From: Icerya purchasi
Lineage: Eukaryota > Arthropoda > Insecta > Hemiptera > Monophlebidae
DNA: 64,000 bases
Assembly (NCBI GenBank): GCA_039619475.1
Contig: CM077115.1
Location: 401,856,557 to 401,920,556 of the forward strand
Direction: 5' to 3'
In this document: positions 29,401 through 41,500 of the stretch, piece by piece
Layout of the letters: every line of letters starts with the position of its first letter
How positions within the stretch are numbered: position 1 is the stretch's first letter
Notes under the pieces: generated by a model
What the model was told of the DNA's origin: nothing
Databases searched by the model: none
Seen by the model: the letters and a program-made list of their open reading frames with translations, nothing else
Program-made: the position numbers and the translations under genes

Positions 29401-32400
29401 GCTTTCCGGGGCGGAAATATCCAACTAACGTATATAAAACTCATCTGAACAACACTCGGAGTAGACATGTTCGAATTATATCCGGCTACAAGACAAAAAC
29501 ACCTGCCACACGCACTTTTTAAATAACGACATGTACACATAAAAGTTGATGTGAATAGAAAATGATAGAATGATATAATAACTTTAAGGATCCGAATCGC
29601 GAGTTCTTTGTAACGACATCGGTAATTGACAATAACTTTGTGGTCACAACGTTCTGTACGAATGTAGTTAATGCGAAACATTGCACCAGTCTGTCCGAGG
29701 AATAAACGTAAGCCGGCAAAGTCGAAAAAAATTCAAACAAGCAACAACGTACCTTCCGTACGGAATTACATTTTGACAAGGGTTACGTGTTTCGGCTGAT
29801 CTGTCAAATGTGATACGACTGTTATATTTTTCTTTTCAGTAAAAATGTGGTACTTACGATTACAAAGCGAATGAAATGTTTACAATGGTAAATATAAATG
29901 TAAAATTTAAATAAAATTTGCTTAATAAATCATTACGAAATTTCGTGACATTTCTCGATGACGGTAAAAATTTTAGATTGAGTCCAATCATAAGACAGCT
30001 GTACATGCCAAGGGCATTTATTTCGAATAGTAAAGTTAAATAATTTCAAAATCATATGAAAAAAGTAAAATTGAAATTCTATTATTTTATAAAGAAAGTT
30101 GACAATTCTATTCAAAAATAGAGGTGAGAATATATACTAAGCGCTTTAACAAATGCAATACACCTGCAAAAGCTAATTCTTTGGTATCACACTGAAACTC
30201 TGCTAAACGATTAAAATTATTTAGCGAAGGCAAATTTGATCGCGAATGTGGTGTCACCAATGAAGATATAATTTTTCATTAAAAAAAGTTAGTTTCTATT
30301 GCATTAGAATTTGTTGAAGGCTAAAATAAAAATGAGAGAATACGGTTCATTGCACGCCCAAGTTTTATTAATTAACATCTGCGATAGAATAACATGATTT
30401 CAAAATTATATTCCCCGGCGTAAGTTTAATAGAAAGGGAAACACATAGATCTAACTTATTACGTGAAAATCCGTTGTCATTCTTCCGACAATAGCCAGCC
30501 GAAATTATGACTTGTTTCTGTAAGTTGAAAAATTACGAATTATTAAAAGAAGAGCATTCACTTCATCGAGTCATCATCTCAGTCAACTTTAAACTGCAAC
30601 ATAAAGATCATTTTTGGTTACAGACTGATTCGATCACAATAGAAATTATTACTCGGAAGCAAAAAAAAAAAAAAAAAACAATTGGAATTTTAAGTAATTT
30701 CAGTATACAAAACCTCCGCACTATTGCACCGAGACACTGACTATTCCATTCGTTGTAATCAGTTTTATTTATTAAACCACGTAAATATTCAATGAAACTC
30801 ATAAAATGATGTACACGGCGCATTGTTTTTAAAGTGCGCATCGGTAAATAATTAATTTTCTGTCTGTAAATATTCTACATAAACGTTCTAGCATTCTAGT
30901 CATACCCCGTAATTATTGGTATACATTTTTAGTCTCAATACTTCATTTCTAGATTCGCTCAAAAAAACTACTGGATTAATTTTTTAAAAAATCGCAGTGT
31001 GAAAGCAATCCTGCTACTGAAACTGATGTGAATGTTTAGTTTTTAATCATTATACCACTTTAGTCCAAATGTGAACCTGTAATGTCACTAATCGACGTAT
31101 ATCGTGTCTGTGGGTATAACACACACACACACACACCAGGACACATAAATATATATATATAAACATGGTGTGTCCAGAAAGTCATGAAATATCATTCTTT
31201 TTTAATTTATTGACGAGACCTGCAGTGTACAGAATGTGTTTAAATATTCTTCAAAGTAAGCACCATTAGCATCTACACATTTTTTCCACCGGTTCACTCA
31301 TGCTTGGTAAGCCACCTGGAAATCCTCGACGGGAACCTCTCCTAAAGCTGTTTTCAGATCCGCTTGAATGACCTCAATGCTTTTAAAACAGCGTGCTTTG
31401 AGCGCGGTCACGAATAGCGTTGCCCAAATAATCCAGTTCAATTTCCACGCGTTTCTTCAGTTCAGTCGCGATCCACGGTTCCCATTTTCTTCGTTTCTAT
31501 TTGTTGTTGGTATTCCAGAGCAAGGGTTATCGTCTACTACTTCTTGGCCGTCCTTAAACTTTTTTACCCACCTCGTAACTTGCAAATAACTCATAGCAGA
31601 CTCCGCATCATAGGCTTATTTCAGCATCGCGTAAGTTCCGGCAGTTTTTTTGTCGAGCTTTGTGCAAAACTTGATCGCCCAACGTTGTTCCATTGAATCA
31701 GCCATCGCGCGACGTAACGATGTCTCCAAACAGAGGTGCATTAATTACCGGATACTAACGATGCTCGGAACAGACTGAATATTCTCTGTGAAGCTGAGAG
31801 CCAGTTCCACCTAACCAAACCGATTCAAGCGCACAGTAGGAAAGAGGGGCGCGACAAAAAAACACGTTTCATTACTTTCTGGACACACCATATATATGTA
31901 TATAATATACTTATGCGTATAATATACATATATATATTTTTTTTTTTTGGCGCGAATCAACTATATGGACATCAACCCAGAGCAAGTGAAATTTTTTTCC
32001 TTTTTTTTGAAAGTGCCAATGTGCGGCGGCGACAATCGATCACGATTCTACTCGAACGAAACACCACTACCTAACCAAATATGCCACGGTATACATATAT
32101 ATGTATGTACGCATGTATCTAACGTCTCAAATCGGTTTTTTACATCGCTGCATCACGCATTTTATTAATTGCAGGCTTTCCAAAAAGAGGTACATGTTAA
32201 AAAGAAAATTGACCTTATTTCGAAATTTTTGTAATCAGTCATTCAGATGACATTATTATTAAAGAAAGAATTTGAAGGATTTTTTGTACTTGAAAAAGTA
32301 TAACAACTAATTTCGATAATATTAAATCCGTCTTTGTCAATTATTGCTGGGACTGTTGAGAATAGTTTTCAGTTAGATGTAACTGAAATTCAAAAGCGTT

Positions 32401-35400
32401 TTAAAAGAAAAACACCAAAATGCCGGGACATTTCACATTTTTCCAGTTATTTATCTGCTAATTTCCGAATGCGCTGTTAAAAGTTTAACGTGTTTTATCC
32501 AGAGGAGGCTAATTAATTAGCGATTGCATCTAATCTGTTCTCATACAAAGTTGAGCGAAATCGATTACTCTGTTGGAATAATTAATTAGAAACATGATAA
32601 TTACGACTATTTAGTGTAATCGATTGCTTTAGTTATCATAGTTAATAATAATAATAAATCACGAATACAAAATAATCGGATTTGTAAAAGGAATCAAATT
32701 AATTTATAATTATTATTAATTATGATTAATGTAGTATAATCTTGCTTACTCTAAACATTGAAAATTATCATTTTTGTAAATTACTACTCAAAAAAAAAAA
32801 AAAAAATCGATTAGAGTATATCACATGTAATGTTATAATTATGATTGATTACAAAATACCCAACTCTAGTTTGAATTATGTTGAGCAGCAAATATTTACG
32901 CGAATAGACATTTCAGTTACATAATATAAGGCTGCCAAAATATCTTGATTAATAGGCCAGCACGCGGAAGTTACTTTTGAAGATAACAGCAGTTGAACAG
33001 TTTTTAAAAAGCGAGCAAATTTGATTTCTAATACGGATACATTTAGAATATTGCTGATTTTTATTTGCACACTATTTTCTGTGATTAACACCGAGATTTG
33101 TATTAAAAACTGCGTGTTTTCCGTTATTTCGGTTTTGAAATATTGCGGTTTTCTCTTGATTTTCAATATTTAATATAGTTTTCGGTATATCGTAATTTTA
33201 GACTATATGGTGATCTTTCTAAACAAATACTTCTTTTCCAGCTTTATAGCTTACGGGAGGTTTTTAGCGAGTTGTAAAAACATTCTGTCATTTTTTTCAT
33301 AACATTCTTGGAACATTTCGTTCACTTCTGGTTCAAAATTTTTGTTAACATTTCGCCGGTAAGACTTTCAGACATACCGTTGTCAAAATATTCTTCAATA
33401 GTTCGTAAAACTGCTTCAAACTATATTACATACCAAAATTTCGATCGAATTGAGAATTGGTCATTTATTTTGTTTCAATACAGTAAGAACGCTCTTACTA
33501 TGGTCCATTGACAACTTGTTACTTTGATTTTCTAGGTGGCTATGTTTAGTTCGAATGGGGAACCCTTGAATTCACTGCAGCAAAGTGATAATATTATAAA
33601 TGATTATCATTTGCCTTCAGTTAACGTCCATAATAGACGAGCGTTTTTAAGTAAAAGTGCTTAGTTAACGAGCCGAAAAAAAAGTACACCAGTCCAAATG
33701 CTAAAAAAAATCCTTTATTAAAACGCGAGACGCTAAACTTATTCAAATTTTTAATCGGTGTAAAAAACTGCATAGCTATTCTTTTCAATGTTAATTTATT
33801 ATGACTATTTTTTTAGTTAAATACGGTTACATCTCTGATGACTTTTCATTATAACTATTATTATTTTTAGATAAGTGGGATTTTTTTTTTTTTTTTTAAT
33901 CAGTAAAAAGAATTTCCATAAATCAGAATAATTATAAATCTTAATAACTTCAACAGACACATTTCTTAAAACAAGTTTTTTTTTGTTTTTTTTTATTGAA
34001 CTCGCCAGCGGTAGACGATATTAGATAAAAATAGTAAAAATAATAGCCTAAAAAAATAATTGTTTTGGAGACGATTAATAAAAACCCAAAATTAACCATT
34101 CTCAGAAAAATACTAGATCGATAAACAAAAAAAAAAAAACAATATTAGCGGACTGATTGTTGTTTTTTTTTCCAAACTAGTTCAGTTTTCATGTTCTGTT
34201 CAACTTCTATGTCACACAGTAAAATGAAAAATAGATTGTGTAATAATAAGTAAAATTTTAGCTGTTTCGTAGAATATGTAATACATACAGTGTATGTATA
34301 TGTATATATATTTTAATCGGTTTGGGGATCAAGAATCTTTATCCAGAAACGATAAGAAGTAAAGGTAGTTAGATTTTAATATTAATATAAAAGAACCAAT
34401 AGCGGAAACAACAAATAGAGAAGGAGCAGCAGAATGAAAAAAGCACAATAAGAAGTGGAAAGCTGTTAACAAATGCGAATAAAAAACTAAACGTTCAGCA
34501 GAAAAAAAGAATTCGAAGAGAACATGATTAGAACAGAGAGAGAATGGCATAATTTTTTTTTTTTTTACCCCCCCTTGGGTTTGCTACCAAAGAGCATTAG
34601 CCCAGCAAAAAGTAATAGATACATGGAATAAAATAGAAATTATATTTTTATTCTGTCGACAATGGAATCAAGGAACACCCCTAGGACAGGAACAACAGAG
34701 AGAATAGGTAGAGAAAGAACATAAGAGGCGTTGAAAGGAGCAGGAAGACCAAGCTTTAAAAGATGATAATAAAGTAACTCACGCTCGCGAAATAAACCGG
34801 AGCACTCGAAGAGCACGTGATTCGCATCACAAACATACTGGGAACCTTCAGGATCCAATGGATAATTATGAGATGGAGCCAAAGAAAAGCGATTTAGTGA
34901 AGAAGGAAGGAGACTATGCGAGAAACGGAGGCGAGATAATTTGGTAATTATGGACCGACGCAAACTGGGAAACTCATAGTGCCAAGGACGAGGAGGAGGA
35001 AACGGATTAATCAAGAGATAAAAGGAATTAGGATTAGCGTAATTGATTTGAAGAAGGCAAAATTGAGTAAAAATGACGGGCGACGAAGGCAACAGTGTAC
35101 GATTACAGCGATAACAACGGAGCGACAAAGGGAACTTTACAAAAACAAAAATAAAGGGAAGATAAGAAAAAGAAGGAGCGATTATTCACCGAGGAGAAAC
35201 GGTAAATATGCGACCAAAATCCGAAGTAAAATTTTTTGTACATAGGGATAAAATACTAGAACTTTGGATTTTCTTAAAGCGGAAACAGAAATGAGTAGCA
35301 ACCTTAAACAAAGCATCCGTATAATTTCATTACCAATCGAGGGTACCGCTCTAATCAAGAACCCACAGCAAATCAACTTGAATGGATCAGTGAAAAGAGA

Positions 35401-38400
35401 GATCATGAATAATGAGAAATTGTATACGCAGAATGATACAAGTCGCAGGGGTGAGAAGGAATAGGCGAATAGGTTGAAGGCCACTCATGGAGTCGGAGAT
35501 AATTAGATAATTGGAGAAACAGCGGTTGGAGCCATTGTAAATAATCACACGCGGAGTAGTCAATAATTCGTTTGGAAAAATAGAAAACAGAAAGAAGGAA
35601 AGCGAAAAGATTCAGAAAAACTAGTGTCAGAAATCTGGCCCCGCCATGAGGAAATAGAATGTGCATCAGAACGAAATAATGAGGTGATGGTATTGTAAAA
35701 TTCTTGTTTAATAATTGCTCAAGAGAGACACGTTAGAAAGGAAAAAAAGTACTTTGCGGGGGTTAAGAAGGATCAGAGTAGTTAAAGAAACAATAAGGAA
35801 ATTATTACAGGAGATTATGTGAAAGGGAAATGGTAAAATAGAGGTTTTGTTAGAAGCAAAACGTCGGTTTCTGTCAACCAAAAAGTGCAAAAAGTGATAC
35901 GTTTGAAAAAAATGAATGCTAAGCTTTGTAAAGGATACGATGGCCTAAACAAGAATGTCCAATTGAAAGGAGAGGTGTATTGGATTTAACAAGGATTTCA
36001 GAAATTGGAAAAGATTTAAAAGTACCGAAGAGACAAAAATAAAAGCGGGAATTTTGTATTATACGCAATTTCGAGAATTTGAAGGCATAACCAAAGATGG
36101 AAAATTTGCAGCTATTAATCACCTATTCTCGTTTGGTTGATGATAAAGATTTCGATAAGTTTAGTCTTTCAATAGCGCAGAAAGCTTAGTTAATGTGTTT
36201 GAAAAAGGGGTTCAACGACTCTATTACGGAAAATACCGAGATAGTAGAAGTAATTATCACGAACAACAGGCATATGATCTAAAAATAAAAAAATTTAACT
36301 AAAGATAAAGACGAAGAGTAAAAACCATAGAAGGTATATTTGTTCAGGCCAATAAAAAAAAAAAAAAAAAATTTTAAATAGTGGAACGAATTTGGATAGA
36401 AATTAAACTCCACGTTGGGGATACGCTGTAAAAACGCGAGAAGAGAAAAAATCAGTAATTAATAGAAAAAAGAGACAGGGTAGATGTTGAAAAGAGTAAG
36501 ACCGAGAGGGAAAAACTTTGCAGAAGTCCACGAAGGGCATTCTTTGTGGCTTCGAGCAATGGAGAAAAAGAAATGTGGATAAGACGATTCGTCGTATAAT
36601 TAATTATTAAAGAAGTTGACTGGGAAGTTGATTGCTGTCATTGTATCTTTCAGAGTCGACAGATAAACAGTGTTCAAGACAGAGTCGTAAAAGACGCGAA
36701 GGTGTAATATTTTTGGATGAAAGATTTGTATAAATACGATTTCAAGGGAAGAAGAAATTATGTTTCAGCTATCAAACAAGACGTTTGTTTAGCATATCGC
36801 TAAAGAGTTTTTGGAAACAAAGTATTTCGGATATCAGAAGTTTTTCTTAGGAACAAGGGTAAGATGATAAAGTAGGGTTTCCAAGAAGGAGAAGTTACGT
36901 CTTTTACGTCTTTAGATGAAGAAAAACTAAAGAGATCAAAAAGAGACAGATTGTTCAGAAATATTTTCAAGAACGAGGAAGGGAATAGCATCGGAAAATA
37001 GTATGTTAATAATGCGTGTGTCCTATACATATGTATGTATGTAGTTCTAAGAGTATTTTACATATTTAAGCCTGAAAACTCCGGACAAATTAAAAGTTCC
37101 CTCTGTCCTATTTTGAAATTTCTTATTATATGTTCGTTTATACTTATTTTATCATAGAGTGATGAGAGCATTTTTAAGCTTTCCGTATGCGTAACGAATT
37201 ACAGACATATTCAGGCTCGTTCAGGCCCAGCTGTAACATACATTTATGTGATTTTGTTTTCAGTGTAATAAATATCGAAAAATATCGGATAAGTTATGTG
37301 TGCGAACGAATGAATTTAGTAAGAATAAGCACATCGTTCAAACGTTTAAATCAAATATCGGCTATCGAAGTTTTGGTAAAATCTAATTTTTTTCTTCTTC
37401 CGCCACTTCCATTTTCAATACATCAAATAATATTATACAGCAAATATGAAATACAAATTGATCTCGGAAAAGGGGGGAAAATAAAAAAATTGCTTCTTTT
37501 TAACATGGACATGTTTCCTCATGGTTGGGGGTTGTCGTTCGCAGAATCTATACGTCACGTAAAAATGTTACCCTCATTTACATTAACCGTAGAGTAAACA
37601 TTTTATTCAATTACTCGGTTTCAGTTCCGGGTTTTACTAAACCGAAACACGTAAATAGTGGTATCACTCTTTACGCACCTTCCGAAACACGTATTCACGT
37701 CACGCTTCTGTAGAAAAGATAAGCAGAGGTAGTAGCTTAATTTTTTTTTCTACCGAGTTTAGAAAATAAAGACTGATGGTGTAGCAGAGTCTCATGGATC
37801 AGTCTCTAAAGTTGATCTCAATATTACAGATATGCAATTCGGCGCGTATTTATAAATATGAACTTATTCAACAAAGTAAAATGAAAAAATTATAGCCGTC
37901 GCTCAAAACACTAAACTGTATAAATACAGCATCATAATCAGATTGTAGTGCGTGTACGATATCTCAGAACGGAAATTACTGTGTAACAAAATCTGCAACT
38001 AAACAGGAAGCGGCAGCGCCAAAGCAACGAGCATATTGTACGCAAAGGTAACGCGCCATACTTTTAATGATTTCCTCTATGATTCATGTTTACGAGTCAT
38101 TCAACTAATACTGAAACGGTTTACTAATAAAAATGGTATTTTCAAGTCTTCCCCTATATACATATACATATGTATAGCATCAAGTTTAATCGTAATACCC
38201 GAGAAAAATTCTACTTTTCCCCCGTTATCATGTTCAACATCCGAGGCATTTTTATGAGACATGATCATCTGTTCGATAAACGCTATATTATGAAATGGTA
38301 GCACATCAGGAAAGATAGAAATATATTTTAAAATTAAAGTATTTACTTTTCAAACGTAGTCTAAATGAAAGTGAATGTTTCTAAAATTTGAATTCATTAT

Positions 38401-38478
38401 ATTAAACAAAAATATCTGCTACAATTATAAACACGAGACTAGTTTCAAGCTTAACGCTGTTTTTATTCGGTAAAAAAA

Positions 38479-38513
<35 letters not shown>

Positions 38514-41500
38514 ACAAACAAAAGTTTTTTCCACTTTATAGGCTAAGTTCGTAGTGTATATTTTTATGTAAAGACTTCGCCGCCTGGTACATAGGAAGTT
38601 AACTTTAATAGTTCATTTTTAAATCTCTTTTTTCTTTCTTTTCCTTGCACTACATATATAAGCGTCTTTTAGAAAACGTATTACGTATTTGAAGAACTTG
38701 GATGGAGGATGCAAGAGAATGGACTGGAATTCGGATACCGGAACTGTTACACAGCGACAAAAGTAGAGTCGCTAACATCTAATGCAGATAGAGCACCAAC
38801 AAGAAAAAGATTACGTATTTACCGCTTGAAAGTAAAAATAATTTTTCATTTTATAATTTGTGATCACTCTGAAAAGTTAAACATCAACATCTTGAGCGTG
38901 CAGACCTCTGCACACAATGCTAAACAAACTCATGCTGTTTTACGCCAAATTTTAAAATATACCGCATAATTCCACTATTTAGTGTTTTTCTGTTCTTTGT
39001 TTGCTTAGATAGAACTCATAAAGGTCTTAACAATCAAAGAAACTGTTAGACTATAGCGTCATTTAATACTTCCAGTCAGTCTTATCACGTAAATAACGTT
39101 TTCGATTACTTTGAAAATTCGTCCCCGACTCACGAAACTTGTGTAGACGAACTTTATGATTTTTATGGCACATATTACGAAGGCACGCATCGACTAGATT
39201 GCGACCATATACTTTCCACACGATACCAAAATGCCATTGGTACGTCAAAAGAATGCGCATCATACCGAAGAGACTAACTACCAAAGTGTAAGATTCAGAA
39301 TTGTTGATTTGTCGTCGGTCGTAGCAACTGTGACCGTGTCCATACACTACGTTGCATAGAAGTCTTGTGGCCTGTTATAGAATCTAACTAATGCGGGAAC
39401 CACACGAAACTAGGCTATTTTCGTCGACTGAGTCTAGACTGAAAACTGACATCCGTTGTTTTGACCGTAAAAATTGTTTTCCGGCTTAATTAAATAAAAT
39501 TACCGTATATGGTAAATGAAATAAATAATTCCCCCAAATCCGCAAAAATGGATCGTATGGAGCGATTTATACGCTGGAAGCATTATCGGGTGTGTTATTT
39601 CTTTTCGAAAGAATATAATCGGAGTTCGCGGTACGGTCAGCAGAAACACTTTATCGGACAGTGATTATATTACCGATTTTTCGTCTATCAGTGGCACTGA
39701 TTTTTGACAGAGATGTGGCTTCAAAAGGCATGGCGCTACATGTCACGCATCAAGCGCAATTATTAATTTATTGAAATCGAAATCTGGAGATGATTTCGTG
39801 AAGCGGACCTATTTTAAGCGGAGCGCACACCGATGCGAATAACTTGTGGAACGCGAGATAGAGCGCGAATTTCGCGTGGGACGTAATGACATAGCGGGAT
39901 ATGAGTGAGCGCAGACGAAAGCGGAATCCCACTAAATTTTTCCGCACTTACTGCGAACGATTGTTCGCAGTTGACACAATTTTCCCGCATCCCGCAACGA
40001 TCCGGCTCCTGTTTTTCGGCAATCTTTCACGATGTTTCAAACGGAGAAGTTGATTAAGGCAGTGAAAAAACATCAGATTTTGTTCGATTTGAGCCACGAA
40101 AGTTACAAAAATCCTCATGCGATGGACCGAGTATGGAACGACATCGGACGAGAATTGAATGAAAATGGTTGTATAGGTATATAACGAATAGTTGATGTTT
40201 ATAACGTACAGGTATAATAGTTTTATAATATAAGAACTGAATGTACCTAGTATCTATCCGATTCTAAAATTACGATAACCATACTGGGGCTAAAGAGACT
40301 AGAAAATCAAAAACAAAAATAAACCAAAAACGATATTTTCACTATTAATTATTTATATATTCTTCGATGGTGACGATGACGGTGGTAACGACGACGAATT
40401 AACAATGCAGGAACGCAGCAAAAAGCCTGTACGAGGATATCGTGTCACGTTAAAAGGCTTTTTTTAAACGGATCCGAAAATTTACGCGAGAACAACCAGA
40501 TATAGATATTACACGATACAGTTCGACGGCGACTGAAATTTCAGTGACGCTTCCGCAGTAGCACGATAAGAAGATCATGTCTCGTTCGCGGATAGAGAAC
40601 AGCCGAAGCGGCGATGGCAGCAGACGCTTCGAGTAGTATTCCGAAGCCGACACTCTGCGCGTTCGATCACGGCGGCCGATTTCCGCTTATCGCGTACCAG
40701 CAGTCTCACGGGGGAACAACGTGTTCGAGACCGCGACCGGCAGTTCAGGGAATTAAACGAGATAGGTGCAACATATTTAAGGGGTAACGCACTGCAAATT
40801 TTTTGAAAAATCGATTTTTTTCATTGGCTTATAATATACTTTAAACCTTCCTGAATACGATATGTTTTTTACCTGAAAAAAGGTAATTTCCTTAAGATTC
40901 ATGCTTTTTCCGGAGTACGGCAGGCTGCTCCAAAATGACTACCCGCTGCGACTGTCACCTTATGTAAATATTTGCTCAAAAGGTACCACCCTAATATGTC
41001 TTACTTTTTGATTTATAACTTGCTCAATATTGGTATCAACAGATGTCGATAGAAGGTATTTATATTAAGTTGCAAGCTGTTTAAAAGAAAGCCAGTGTAT
41101 AAGTAGATCATGATTCAAAGCAAGTAGCAAAAGGGCTCTTCATCTTCGTCTGACGACATTTTCTCAACTGAACAAGGCACAATGTAACTTTTTCTTCCGC
41201 GATCTGCAGTTCCCGCTTCGCATCGGTGTGCGCAGTGAAGCGGAAAAGTTTCCCGTAGAGCTTGCATTTTTTCGCACTAGATCCCGCGTCCCGCAATTTT
41301 TTCGTACCGGTGTGCTCTTCGCTTTAAACGGTCTCCGAGCTTATGCGATACCTAGCAATTATTTCCTGCGAAACTACGTAAAATCAATGGTCTAGAGCGG
41401 TCTATAATTGAATCGCCTTAAAAATCAACGCGCTAACAGTGTGTTATTCGCCGCGATGGCCTACGCCGGAAACGTACAATATTTCATAAATTGATTCGAT

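Noticed and set aside
29346..29779. Overlapping minus-strand frames of 86-111 codons
   Set aside because: No recognisable motif, and the frames overlap each other on the same strand.
34640..35128. 162-codon frame as a host gene
   Set aside because: Contains the LINE family signature CDANHVLFEC and LGLPAPFNASYVLSLP.
37187..37597. 136-codon plus-strand frame
   Set aside because: No family signature, no neighbouring splice support, composition like the surrounding intron.
39360..39460. Terminal repeat of another DNA transposon (GCGGGAACCACACGAAACTA)
   Set aside because: No inverted partner found within the window.
40780..41100. piggyBac-type insertion (TTAA next to GGGGTAAC) inside the Harbinger-like element
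   Set aside because: No matching inverted end or second TTAA-flanked terminus could be found.
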